A stretch of DNA of 39,264 nt from Myxococcales bacterium (lineage in GTDB: Bacteria > Myxococcota_A > UBA9160 > SMWR01). A program made the translations under genes and the position numbers. Positions 31,629 through 39,264 of this stretch are shown here, in pieces; positions within the stretch are counted from its first letter, which is position 1; every line of letters begins with the position of its first letter. The stretch covers positions 1-39,264 of the forward strand of contig JABSQX010000127.1 of assembly GCA_013215615.1 (NCBI GenBank). The letters run 5' to 3'. The notes under the pieces are model-generated. The model was not told where the DNA came from, did no database searches, and was given only the letters and a program-made list of their open reading frames with translations.

Positions 31629-31890
31629 CCGGACCCTGCTCGGCGTGGGCTATGGGAACGTGGTGATGGCCTCTCGGGTGGTGGCGGTGGTGACACCGGC
31701 GTCCGCACCCATGAAGCGCCTGCGGGAGGAGGCTGCCCAGCGGGGGAAGTTGGTGGACGCTACCCAGGGCCGGCGTACGCGCTCGATCCTGGTGCTCGAT
31801 GACGACCATGTCGTGCTCTCTGCCATCAACCCGGAGACCATCGCCTCGCGTCTGGAGCGAGAGGGCTTGGAGGTGGGAGAGGAGGCATGA
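31621..31890 (+). CDS. remA: RemA/DUF370 family small regulator (TTG start)
   Basis: An 89-residue DUF370 protein closely resembling Bacillus RemA: LGVGYGNVVMASRVVAVV, TPASAPMKRLREEAAQRGK, LVDATQGRRTRSILVLDDD and HVVLSAINPETIASRL align with the B. subtilis protein along most of its length. RemA is a DNA-binding ring protein that activates biofilm-matrix genes in Bacillus; what it does in Gram-negatives is not settled. The start is TTG 31621, inside the end of yicC; no ATG or GTG gives the conserved N-terminus, and AGG lies about nine bases upstream. It overlaps gmk by four bases. The yicC-remA-gmk order is the same as yloC-remA-gmk in Bacillus. Confidence 0.9.
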   Translation: MSNRTLLGVGYGNVVMASRVVAVVTPASAPMKRLREEAAQRGKLVDATQGRRTRSILVLDDDHVVLSAINPETIASRLEREGLEVGEEA

Positions 31891-32537
31891 GCCGCGGCGG
31901 CTTCCCGGTGGTGGTGGCGGCACCTTCGGGCACGGGCAAGACCACCGTGTGTCGCGAGCTGGTGTCGAGAGATGCCGGCCTTTGCTTCTCGGTGTCGCAC
32001 ACCACGCGTCGGCACCGAGATGGGGAGGTCGACGGCCGCGACTACCACTTCGTGAGCCAACGGGACTTCCAGCACCTGGTCGACGCCGAGGCCTTCCTCG
32101 AGTGGGCGGTCTACAACGGCAATCGCTACGGGACCAGCTGCCAGGCGCTGGAGACCCGCCTCGGCGAGGGCCTGGACGTGTTGCTGGAGATCGAGGTGCA
32201 AGGGGCCCGACAGGTCCGGGAGCGGCGCCAGGACGCGCGCTTGATCTTCTTGTTGCCGCCCTCCAGCGCGGCGCTCCGCGCTCGGCTCACCGCCCGCGGC
32301 ACCGATTCCGCCGCGGAGATCGACCGACGCCTGGAGGTGGCGCGTGGAGAGTTGGCTGCAGCGCCCGACTTCGATTACGCGGTGGTGAACGACGACCTGC
32401 AGGACTGCGTGTCGACGCTCCGGGAGATCCTCGCGGCCGAGCGGAGTCAGCAGGTCCGGGCCCTTCGGGCGGCCTGCGATCCCGTCGAGGCGTTGGCTCG
32501 CTTGCACGAACGGGACGCTGCTACCGGCGGCGAGTAG
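31887..32537 (+). CDS. gmk: Guanylate kinase
   Basis: A 216-residue guanylate kinase converting GMP to GDP with ATP. The P-loop is VAAPSGTGKTTVCREL (family form GPSGxGKS/T; the first Gly is Ala here), followed by the GMP-binding SVSHTTRRHRDGEVDGRDYHFVS, the AFLEWAVYNGNRYGTS segment, LLEIEVQGARQV, IFLLPPSS with RLTARGTDSAAEIDRRL, and YAVVNDDLQDCV. Length and order are typical. ATG 31887 has a strong GGAGAGGAGG site. In most bacteria rpoZ follows gmk and precedes rel/spoT; here a 92-bp gap leads directly to rel. Confidence 0.95.
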   Translation: MSRGGFPVVVAAPSGTGKTTVCRELVSRDAGLCFSVSHTTRRHRDGEVDGRDYHFVSQRDFQHLVDAEAFLEWAVYNGNRYGTSCQALETRLGEGLDVLLEIEVQGARQVRERRQDARLIFLLPPSSAALRARLTARGTDSAAEIDRRLEVARGELAAAPDFDYAVVNDDLQDCVSTLREILAAERSQQVRALRAACDPVEALARLHERDAATGGE

Positions 32538-32553
32538 GCGCACGCCACAAGGA

Positions 32554-32576
32554 GCGGGTATCCTCTCCAAACCCGC
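32554..32576 (+). other. Hairpin in the gmk-rel gap
   Basis: GCGGGT (32554-32559) and ACCCGC (32571-32576) are exact reverse complements with an 11-base loop, about 50 bases before the rel start. GTTGTGT follows, too poor in T for a convincing intrinsic terminator. It may attenuate read-through from gmk or shape the rel leader. Confidence 0.3.
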
Positions 32577-32629
32577 GTTGTGTCGACGGAATTGGCCGGC
32601 TGGCCGCGCTTGGGGGGCCCCGCCCGGGC

Positions 32630-34774
32630 ATGCTGCGCTTCAACGACATCGCCGATCGCGTCCTGGAATACCACCCGGGTTGTGATCTCTCGATGCTGCA
32701 GCGGGCCTACGTGTTCTCCGCGAAGGTCCATGATGGCCAGGAGAGGCTCTCCGGCGAGCCCTATCTCGTCCATCCCCTCGAGGTGGCGGGCATCCTCGTG
32801 GACATGCGGATGGACGAAGTGACCGTGTCGGCGGGGCTGTTGCACGACACCATCGAAGACACCCTCGCCACCCCGGACGAACTGCGGCGTCTCTTCGGCG
32901 AGGAGGTGCTCTTCCTCGTGGAGGGCCTCACGAAGCTCGCCAAGATCGAGTTCAACTCCGCGCGCGAGCGCCAAGCGGAGAGCTTCCGCAAGATGCTGGT
33001 AGCGATGTCGAAGGACATTCGCATCCTTCTCATCAAGCTCGCCGACCGCCTCCACAACATGCGCACACTCGAGCACATGGGCGAGGAGGCGGCGGCGCGG
33101 GTGGCCCAGGAAACGCGCGACATCTACGCGCCTCTCGCACACCGCCTGGGGATCAACTGGATCAAGCAGGAGCTCGACGACCTGTGCTTCCGGATCCTGG
33201 ATCAAGAGGTCGCGAAAGAACTCGCGCAGCGTCTCGAGTCCAAGCGCGGAGCGCGCGAGCACTACGTCGAGGAGGTGATCGCGATCCTCTCGTCCAAGCT
33301 CGGGGATTTCGGGCTTACGGCCCGGGTCACGGGTCGGCTCAAGGACCTGGCTTCGATCCATGAGAAGATGCGCCGGGAGGATCTCGATCTCGACGATCTC
33401 TACGACGTGATCGCCTTCCGCATGATCCTGGACGGCAACGCCGCCGAGGTGTATGCCGCCCTGGGGATCGTGCACGCCATCTGGCGCCCGGTGCCCGGCC
33501 GCTTCAAGGACTACGTGGCCCTGCCGAAGCCCAACGGCTATCGCTCCCTGCACACCACCGTGATCGGCGCCTACGGGGAGCGCATGGAGGTCCAGATCCG
33601 AACGCGGGAGATGCACAACGCCGCGGAATACGGAATCGCGGCGCACTGGAAGTACAAGTCCGGGGGGAAGGCGGAAGCGGAGGACCGCGAGGGGCAGTTT
33701 GCCTGGCTGGGCGAGCTGCTGGAGCGGCACCAGGATCTCGCCGATCCGACCGAGTTCATCGAGACCGTCAAGGTGGATCTCTTTCCCGATGAGGTCTACG
33801 TCTTCACGCCTCGCGGAGAAGTTCTTTCGCTGGCGCGGGGCGCCACACCCGTGGATTTCGCCTACGCGATCCACAGCGAGGTGGGAGATCAGTGCGCGGG
33901 GGCGCGTGTGAACGGTCGGATGGTGCCGCTTCGCCATGTTCTCAGCGACGGAGACACGGTGGAGATCGTGACCCGCAAGTCCCAGGTGCCGCGCAAGGAC
34001 TGGCTGGATTTCGTGGTCACCGGCAAGGCGCGCAGCCGCGTTCGCCACTCGATCCGCGCGGTGGACCAGGCGCGTAGCCGCGAACTGGGGCGCGAACTTC
34101 TCGAGCGCGAGTTGCGTAAGAGCGGGATGTCGCTGGCACGCCAGATCGAAGAGGGAGCGGTGCAGAAGATTGCGGAGCGCCAGGGACGGGGTTCCGTAGA
34201 CGCCCTGCTGGCGGCGCTGGGCTACGGGCGGCTGCGGGCGGGAGAGGTAGCGCGTGCGTTGCGCGGCGACGCCCCCCCCGCGGAGCCCCCCCGGCGTCGG
34301 CGCCGGCTGCTCTTCGGGCGTAGCCAGCGCTCCGGGAGCGGGATCCGGGTGGGCGGTCAGTCGGATGTGATGGCCCGAATCGCGCGCTGTTGTGCGCCGC
34401 TGCCCGGTGATGAGGTCGCGGGCTTCGTGACCCGCGGCCGCGGCGTGACCGTGCACCGCGCGGATTGCCGGAAGATCTTCGAAGTCGACCAGGAGCGACG
34501 CGTCGACGTGGAATGGGAGCCCGAAGCGGATGTGCCCCACAAGATCCGTATGCGGGTGCGCTCGCGCGATGCGCCGGGACTGCTCGCGAAGGTCACCCGC
34601 ATCATCTCCGCGCGGGGCATCAACATCGGCTCCGCGAGGGCGTCCACCAACGCGGAGCGCCTGGCCGAGCAGACCTTCGACGTCTGGGTGAACGACGTGG
34701 CCACCCTGAACTCCGTGATGCGCGAGATCCGGCGCATCCGCGGGGTCACCAGCGTGGAGCGCTTGGGGGGCTGA
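32630..34774 (+). CDS. rel: Bifunctional (p)ppGpp synthetase/hydrolase Rel/SpoT
   Basis: A 714-residue long RSH enzyme of the stringent response. The hydrolase half keeps its metal ligands and catalytic pair (VHDGQERLSGEPYLVHPLEV, LLHDTIEDT at 71-78, LADRLHNMRT). The synthetase has GRLKDLASIHEKM, PGRFKDYVALPKPNGYRSLH (RFKD at 291-294, the form seen in bifunctional enzymes) and MEVQIRTREMHNAAEYGIAAHW with the catalytic Glu. A TGS domain (about 385-447), a Cys-containing zinc-finger region (IARCCAPLPGDEV to HRADCRK) and a C-terminal ACT domain (about 635-712) follow. ATG 32630 is the only plausible start; the frame is open upstream but carries no family sequence. It converges with msbA 54 bp away. 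Confidence 0.95.
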   Translation: MLRFNDIADRVLEYHPGCDLSMLQRAYVFSAKVHDGQERLSGEPYLVHPLEVAGILVDMRMDEVTVSAGLLHDTIEDTLATPDELRRLFGEEVLFLVEGLTKLAKIEFNSARERQAESFRKMLVAMSKDIRILLIKLADRLHNMRTLEHMGEEAAARVAQETRDIYAPLAHRLGINWIKQELDDLCFRILDQEVAKELAQRLESKRGAREHYVEEVIAILSSKLGDFGLTARVTGRLKDLASIHEKMRREDLDLDDLYDVIAFRMILDGNAAEVYAALGIVHAIWRPVPGRFKDYVALPKPNGYRSLHTTVIGAYGERMEVQIRTREMHNAAEYGIAAHWKYKSGGKAEAEDREGQFAWLGELLERHQDLADPTEFIETVKVDLFPDEVYVFTPRGEVLSLARGATPVDFAYAIHSEVGDQCAGARVNGRMVPLRHVLSDGDTVEIVTRKSQVPRKDWLDFVVTGKARSRVRHSIRAVDQARSRELGRELLERELRKSGMSLARQIEEGAVQKIAERQGRGSVDALLAALGYGRLRAGEVARALRGDAPPAEPPRRRRRLLFGRSQRSGSGIRVGGQSDVMARIARCCAPLPGDEVAGFVTRGRGVTVHRADCRKIFEVDQERRVDVEWEPEADVPHKIRMRVRSRDAPGLLAKVTRIISARGINIGSARASTNAERLAEQTFDVWVNDVATLNSVMREIRRIRGVTSVERLGG

Positions 34775-34828
34775 GACCCTTGGCAGCGGGCGGAGGGGAG
34801 AGGAGAGACGGCGCCTCCCGGGGATCCC

Positions 34829-36724
34829 TCAGCTGGGCGCGGCGGCAGCAGCGGGGGTCTGGATCTCCACCAGCTCCCGGTAGAGGCCTCCTTGGGCGAT
34901 CAATTCCTGATGGCTGCCTGAGGCCAAAATGCGCCCCTCCTCCAGTACCACGATCGTGTCGGCCCGCTGCACCGTGGACAGGCGGTGGGCGATGACGAAG
35001 ACGGTGCGGTCCCGCAGCAGCGCGTCGATGGCTTCCTGGACGAACTGCTCGCTCTTGGAATCCAGGGAACTGGTGGCCTCGTCGAGGATCAGGAGGTCCG
35101 GATCGCGCAGAATCGCCCGGGCGATGGTGATGCGTTGCCGCTGGCCGCCGGACAGCCGTGCCCCGGCAGCGCCTACCCGCGTCTCGTAGCCCTCGGGTAG
35201 TGCCTCTGCGAACTCGTCGACGTGGGCCGCAGCCGCGGCGGCCCGCAGCGCGGCATCATCGGCAGCGGGCCGCCCGTAACGGATGTTCTCTGCGATGCTG
35301 CCGTCGAAGAGGAAGGGCTCCTGGCCCACCACGGCCGTCCGCGCCAGGAAGGAATCGCGGTCGATTTCGCGCAGGTCGACGCCGTCGATTTCGATGACAC
35401 CGGCGCTCGGGTCGTAGAAGCGCAGCAGCAGGTCGGCCAGCGTAGTCTTGCCCGCCCCCGTCCGGCCGACGATGGCCACCATCTCGCCCTTTCGAGCGCA
35501 GAGGGAGACGTCCCGCAGCACCTGCTCCTGTCCGTACGCGAAACACACGCCGCGCAGGCGGACGCTGTCTCGGATCCCCTCGATCTTGCGGGCATCGGGC
35601 TGGTCCTCGATCTCGAGAGGCGCGTCGAGGATCTCGAAGTAGCGTTCCGCGGAGGGGAGGGCGCTCATCACCTCGACCCATCCCCTGGCCAGTTTTCGGA
35701 CGGGACGGTAGATCGTGACGCTTACCAGGGAGAAAGCCGCCAAGTCTCCCGCGCTAAGCCCCCAACGCCCGTAGAGGACCAGGAAGATGCCCGCCAACAG
35801 CACCCCGAGCGCCACCGCGTTGTTGAGCAATTCCACCAGCCCGCGGGCCAGCAGACGGTTCTTGACCACCTTCATGCCGCGCCGGAAGAGCTGGTGGGAG
35901 GCCAGGGAGTAGGCTTCCTCCTCGGCTCGTTCGGCGCGGAAGGCCTTGATGACCTTGATGCCGGTGAGGATCTCCACCAGCCGGTGGGTGACTTGGGCGA
36001 ATACCTCCTGGCGACGCAGTGCGCTCTTCTGAACGCGCTGCCCGAAGATGTAGATGACGACTGCGATGAGCGGACCCGCCACCAGCATGAAGAGGGAGAG
36101 CTGCCAGGAGATCAACAGGAAGGCCACGAGGCCTGCCGCGATCATCAGCACGGCTTGCAGGAAGTCTCCGAAGATCAATCCCAGCGCCGCGTGCGCGCGG
36201 CCCAAGTCGCCCATGACGCGGGCGAGTACCTCGCCCTGGCTGCGGTCCAGGTGATAGCGGAGTGGCAGGGCGAGCAGCCGTCCACATGTCTTCACCTGCA
36301 TGTCCACGTGGACGCGGCCCAGCACGTGTTCGATGAGGTAGCCGTTCGCGAACATCAGCAGGGGAATGCTGATCACGATGGCGATGGCGGCGACGATCAC
36401 CTGGCGGATGCGCTTCCAGAGCGCCTCGATCCGGGCGCGCTCTTCGGGATTGGCCACGGTCGCGGCCGGCGCACTTCCGCTTTCGAAGCGCGCCCCGAGA
36501 AGATCGGATAGGCCAGCGTTCTGGATATCCTGTCCGGGTAGCAGGATCTCATCGAATACCGGCTTCATGAGATATGCGCGGCCGTACTGGGCGGCGCTGA
36601 AGGCCGACGACAGCAGCAGGCTCAGGGCGACCAGCGCGACATAGGGCCGCACGAAGGCGAGCAGCCGAGCCACGGTCTTCGCACTCCCCGGTACGCGTTC
36701 GCCTCTCCTGGCTTCCCGCTCCAC
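34829..36724 (-). CDS. msbA: Lipid A export ABC transporter MsbA-type
   Basis: A 631-residue half-transporter: six membrane segments (about 20-360) followed by an ATPase domain. It probably flips core-lipid A across the inner membrane. YLMKPVFDEILLPGQD in the first periplasmic loop resembles MsbA; the loop is longer than in E. coli (Ala/Glu/Arg-rich, about 60-100). The ATPase has Walker A GRTGAGKTTLADLLLRFYDP, LSGGQRQRITIARAIL, LLILDEATSSLDSKSE and VIAHRLSTVQRAD. GTG 36724 is used, ten bases after the upstream stop; GTG 36673, with GGGGAG ten bases before it, would give MARLLAFVRPYV and 614 residues, and may be the true start. Its position near the lipid A genes and lptF/G supports the role. 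Confidence 0.88.
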   Translation of the reverse strand: MEREARRGERVPGSAKTVARLLAFVRPYVALVALSLLLSSAFSAAQYGRAYLMKPVFDEILLPGQDIQNAGLSDLLGARFESGSAPAATVANPEERARIEALWKRIRQVIVAAIAIVISIPLLMFANGYLIEHVLGRVHVDMQVKTCGRLLALPLRYHLDRSQGEVLARVMGDLGRAHAALGLIFGDFLQAVLMIAAGLVAFLLISWQLSLFMLVAGPLIAVVIYIFGQRVQKSALRRQEVFAQVTHRLVEILTGIKVIKAFRAERAEEEAYSLASHQLFRRGMKVVKNRLLARGLVELLNNAVALGVLLAGIFLVLYGRWGLSAGDLAAFSLVSVTIYRPVRKLARGWVEVMSALPSAERYFEILDAPLEIEDQPDARKIEGIRDSVRLRGVCFAYGQEQVLRDVSLCARKGEMVAIVGRTGAGKTTLADLLLRFYDPSAGVIEIDGVDLREIDRDSFLARTAVVGQEPFLFDGSIAENIRYGRPAADDAALRAAAAAAHVDEFAEALPEGYETRVGAAGARLSGGQRQRITIARAILRDPDLLILDEATSSLDSKSEQFVQEAIDALLRDRTVFVIAHRLSTVQRADTIVVLEEGRILASGSHQELIAQGGLYRELVEIQTPAAAAAPS

Positions 36725-36734
36725 GTCGCCCGGC

Positions 36735-38123
36735 CTACGAAAGCGCCGCTGCGATGGCGTCGCCCCCGCGCCATCCCAATAGGAGATCGCCTTCGCTCCC
36801 CAGGGCCGCCAGCGAGCCGCGCTCCAGACTGTAGACGCTGGGTCGGTTGGAGACTCGCAGCGCGCCGACTCGTGGCCAGCCCGCGTTGCTCTTGGTCTCG
36901 GGGAGCCAGAGGTCCGAATCCCAGCTGGTCCGGGGAAGCGGCTGCGCTTCGAGCCAGTCGTGACAGAAGGGCAGGAGCGCGCGCACGCTGTTGTCGAGCA
37001 GCTCGCTGCGGTCGACGTCGGCCGCCGCGTCGGTGGAGGCCACGATCTCGGACATACCTCGCGTCCCCGGGAAAACGCGGACGCGCACCCACTTGCTGTC
37101 GCCGCTGGCGAGGGAGGCGGGATGCAGCACCACGAGCCGGTCCCCCATGCCCTCGGGCAACCGCTCCTGTGGCGCGCGAAAATGAGCGAGCTGTCGCCGG
37201 TCGCGTCCCGGATCGGCCTGCAGGAAGTGGGGGAGTTCGCCTTCGAAGGCATCCTGCAGGGCGGATCGGGAGGCGTTGAGGACCAGCGCGCGGCCCGTCC
37301 AGACCTCCTCGCTGACCGGGCTGTCGAGCCCAGGCTGCCCGGCCACGGACACCAGTCGCAGTGGCCCCTCGATCAGCCTGCGGTCTACGTGGAGTCCCTC
37401 GGCGCGACGCTGCAACATGCCCCGCAGACCGTCTTCTTCGCCCACCACCCTGACCGCGGTCTCCAGCGCGCTCCCCAGCAAGCGGGCCCGGGCCTCGCTG
37501 CTGGCCTCGGCGGCCCCGTGGTTGCCCAGTGCACCCAGTAGCGCGGCGCAGAGTTGCTGGACGGGGGGCGCCGCGCGCTCGAGAGCTTCGGGGACGCCCC
37601 GCTGGCTCTTGGGATCCGTGGCGCGGCCGCGCGCCCAGCCGAACGCCCTGCGGCGCCCGGTCTGGACGATTTCGGGGCCCAGCAGCGCCTCGCGTTCCAG
37701 CCTGGCGGCAGTCTCCAGGGACTCCATGAGCGTCTGGGCGAGTTCCGCGCTGGCCAGTCCCCAGCGGGCCAATTCCGCGGCGGCGCCTGCCGCTGCGTCG
37801 AGGCGGATGCGCGCTTCCGGCGTCACGACCTGGAGCGGTTCGGGCGTAGTGCGGAAACGCCGCTGATCGATCAGCGGAAGGCCCAGGCCGCGCAGCGCGG
37901 CACCCAGGATTCCCTCCGCGCCGGCTCCGCAGAGATGAAAGGGTTCGCGCAGTCCCGCGTAGCTCCGTGCTGTCCGAGAATCCTCGAGCATCAGCACACG
38001 GCAGCCGCGGCGCGCCAGTGCGATGCTGGCGATGAGCCCGGGTAGCGCGCCGCCCAGCACCAGGGCGTCCCAGCGGCGCACGCGATGACTCTGTGACTTC
38101 TCTAGTGCAGGGAAGCCCCGCAT
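36735..38123 (-). CDS. FAD/NAD(P)-binding Rossmann-fold protein of unknown function
   Basis: A 462-residue protein. Near the N-terminus, DALVLGGALPGLIASIALA followed by RRGCRVLMLEDS forms a beta-alpha-beta dinucleotide-binding unit ending in an acidic residue, as in FAD-dependent amine oxidase and phytoene-desaturase-like enzymes, though the usual GxGxxG reads GGALPG. EPFHLCGAGAEGILG follows. The middle (about 110-260) is helical and Glu/Ala/Arg-rich; the C-terminus (SEGDLLLGWRGGDAIAAAL) resembles the closing FAD-contact helix of that fold, loosely. I cannot name a substrate. ATG 38123 shares one base with the purM stop (TGATG), and msbA follows 10 bases after its stop, so the three genes are probably cotranscribed. 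Confidence 0.75.
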   Translation of the reverse strand: MRGFPALEKSQSHRVRRWDALVLGGALPGLIASIALARRGCRVLMLEDSRTARSYAGLREPFHLCGAGAEGILGAALRGLGLPLIDQRRFRTTPEPLQVVTPEARIRLDAAAGAAAELARWGLASAELAQTLMESLETAARLEREALLGPEIVQTGRRRAFGWARGRATDPKSQRGVPEALERAAPPVQQLCAALLGALGNHGAAEASSEARARLLGSALETAVRVVGEEDGLRGMLQRRAEGLHVDRRLIEGPLRLVSVAGQPGLDSPVSEEVWTGRALVLNASRSALQDAFEGELPHFLQADPGRDRRQLAHFRAPQERLPEGMGDRLVVLHPASLASGDSKWVRVRVFPGTRGMSEIVASTDAAADVDRSELLDNSVRALLPFCHDWLEAQPLPRTSWDSDLWLPETKSNAGWPRVGALRVSNRPSVYSLERGSLAALGSEGDLLLGWRGGDAIAAALS

Positions 38124-39208
38124 CAGCTGTCTTCGGGAAGCGGACCGAAGGAGAGGGGCGCCTCGTCGGTCGACTTGGCTTCGATGACACCGATCCGGTA
38201 TGCGCGTTCTCCCTGGGCGCGCAGCCGGTGCAGGATCTCCGTGGCCTCTTCCTCCTTCACCACCAGCAGCATGCCGATCCCGCAGTTGAAGACTCGCAGC
38301 ATCTCCGCCGCGTCGATTCCCCCCACCCGCTGCAACAGGTCGAAGATCGGCGGCCGCGGCCAGGCGCTGGGGTCGATGCGGGCGCGCACGCTGTCGGGTA
38401 GCACGCGCGGCACGTTGCCGGGGAATCCGCCGCCGGTGATGTGCGCTATGCCCTTCACCTGGAAGTCGCGCGTCACGTTGAGCAGGGGCTTCACGTAGAT
38501 GCGCGTAGGAGTAAGGAGCTCGCCTGCCAGGGTGCCGTTGAGTTCCTCGTTTTCCTTCAGCCATTCCAGTTCGCCGCTGGCCACTGCCGCTTCGGTGATC
38601 TCGCGCACCAGGCTGAAGCCGTTGCTGTGGCAGCCGTTGGAGGCCAGGCCGATCAGGGCATCGCCCTGGCTGATCGAAGAGCCGTCGATGACGCGGTCGC
38701 GCTCCACGACGCCGACCCCGAAGCCCACCAGTTCGATCTCGCCTTCCTTGTAGACGCCGGGCATGGTGGCCGTCTCGCCGCCGAGAAGCGCGCAGCCCGC
38801 GCGGCGGCAGCCCTCCGCGACTCCGCGCAGGGCTTGCCCGGCGCTCTGGCGATCCAGGCGCGCCATGGCCACGTAGTCGAGGAAGACCAGCGGTTCCGCG
38901 CCCTGTACGACCAGGTCGTTGGCCACCATGGCCACGCAGTCGATGCCGACCGTGTCGAAGCGCTGGAAGCGCGCGGCCAGCTTGAGCTTGGTGCCGACGC
39001 CGTCGGCCCCGGCCGCGAAGATGGGATCCTTGTAGCGGTCGGGCGCCTTGAAGAGGCCCGCGAAGCCTCCGACCGAGGACAACACCTCCGGGCGCCGAGT
39101 GCCGCGCGTGATGTCCCGGATTTCCTCTACGAAGCCCTCGTCGTGGTCGAGATCGACACCCGCTCGCGCGTAGCGGGGGGCCGAGGGGCTGTCAGATTCG
39201 CCTGCCAC
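38123..39208 (-). CDS. purM: Phosphoribosylformylglycinamidine cyclo-ligase PurM
   Basis: A 361-residue AIR synthetase that closes the imidazole ring in purine biosynthesis, using ATP. Seen are RYARAGVDLDHDEGFVEEI, VGGFAGLFKAP, FAAGADGVGTKLKLAARF, GIDCVAMVANDLVVQGAEPLVFLDYVA (each part a family signature), ALLGGETATMPGVYKEGEIEL, ALIGLASNGCHSNGFSLVRE, AHITGGGFPGNVPRVLPDSV and FNCGIGMLLVV. Length is slightly above the family's 345. The GTG start at 39208 lacks a strong ribosome-binding site. purN is not adjacent; instead the stop overlaps a dinucleotide-binding protein gene. The 56 bases beyond the start, to the window edge, show nothing I can identify. Confidence 0.96.
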   Translation of the reverse strand: MAGESDSPSAPRYARAGVDLDHDEGFVEEIRDITRGTRRPEVLSSVGGFAGLFKAPDRYKDPIFAAGADGVGTKLKLAARFQRFDTVGIDCVAMVANDLVVQGAEPLVFLDYVAMARLDRQSAGQALRGVAEGCRRAGCALLGGETATMPGVYKEGEIELVGFGVGVVERDRVIDGSSISQGDALIGLASNGCHSNGFSLVREITEAAVASGELEWLKENEELNGTLAGELLTPTRIYVKPLLNVTRDFQVKGIAHITGGGFPGNVPRVLPDSVRARIDPSAWPRPPIFDLLQRVGGIDAAEMLRVFNCGIGMLLVVKEEEATEILHRLRAQGERAYRIGVIEAKSTDEAPLSFGPLPEDS

Positions 39209-39264
39209 GTTCGATGGATAGGCGAGTCCATCCCCGTGCGCAATTGTGGCTGGGCGAGACGCCG

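Noticed and set aside
32447-34540. 697-codon minus-strand frame opposite rel
   Set aside because: Complement of the well-conserved RSH gene; no independent evidence of coding.
34775-34828. Intrinsic terminator between convergent rel and msbA
   Set aside because: Only a 5-bp GGGAG/CTCCC pairing with a 14-base loop is visible and no T-run follows.
1-39264. CRISPR arrays, tRNA or rRNA genes, transposases, phage genes, attachment sites
   Set aside because: None found; gaps are too short for such elements and no tandem spaced repeats or transposase motifs occur.

Overview
This window is a GC-rich, almost fully coding bacterial chromosome segment. It comes from a Gram-negative (diderm) organism with a complete lipopolysaccharide outer membrane. 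Gene content and order (glyA-nrdR-ribD-ribH-nusB, lptE-holA, phoH-ybeY-lnt, prfB-lysS-lolCD-bamA-skp-lpxA-lpxI-Gfo/Idh-lpxB-waaA-lpxK, yicC-remA-gmk-rel), together with DUF4388 and MJ0042-type proteins, suggest the former Deltaproteobacteria, perhaps Myxococcota or a neighbouring phylum. This placement is an inference from gene order and domain content, not from a phylogeny. I see no tRNA, rRNA, CRISPR array, insertion sequence, phage gene or integration scar. No gene-free stretch exceeds about 110 bases.

Layout. 1-3.5 kb: the end of glyA, then nrdR, ribD, ribH, nusB and a stand-alone peptidase-M17 N-terminal domain; from nrdR onward the genes are joined by GTGA stop/start overlaps. 3.6-5.7 kb: an MJ0042 zinc-ribbon protein, lptE and holA. 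5.7-6.0 kb: rpsT on the minus strand with a UUG start. 6.1-9.2 kb: a coupled pair of poorly known genes, a polytopic TPR/zinc-ribbon membrane protein and a DUF4388 protein with a membrane anchor. 9.2-17.6 kb: phoH, ybeY, lnt, prfB with a programmed +1 frameshift, lysS, an enlarged lolC/E-like permease and lolD. 17.7-27.7 kb: an enlarged bamA, skp and the lipid A genes lpxA, lpxI, a Gfo/Idh oxidoreductase, lpxB, waaA and lpxK. 27.7-29.6 kb, minus strand: an lptF/G permease and a Kdo-kinase-like gene. 29.7-34.8 kb: a heptose kinase, yicC, remA-like, gmk and a bifunctional rel. 34.8-39.2 kb, minus strand: purM, a dinucleotide-binding protein of unknown role and msbA.

How they fit. About half the window is an outer-membrane assembly line. 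LpxA, LpxI, LpxB, LpxK and WaaA make Kdo-lipid A, and HldA and the Kdo kinase supply or modify the inner core. MsbA flips the product, and LptF/G and LptE belong to the export bridge. Lnt finishes lipoproteins, LolC/E-LolD releases them, and Skp and BamA deliver and insert beta-barrels. Translation and RNA-quality genes (prfB, lysS, ybeY, rpsT, nusB, yicC) and the stringent-response enzyme are interleaved with it.

No wholly new multi-gene system is evident. The most unusual points are architectural: a BamA with an extra N-terminal TolB/FlgO-like domain and apparently six POTRA repeats; a LolC/E permease with about seven extra membrane segments fused to its N-terminus; an orphan M17 N-domain coupled to nusB; a DUF4388-membrane anchor-pseudopilin-like protein; and a Gfo/Idh enzyme inside the lipid A cluster. 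Several usual neighbours (ribE/ribBA, lpxD/fabZ, rpoZ) are absent from their expected places.
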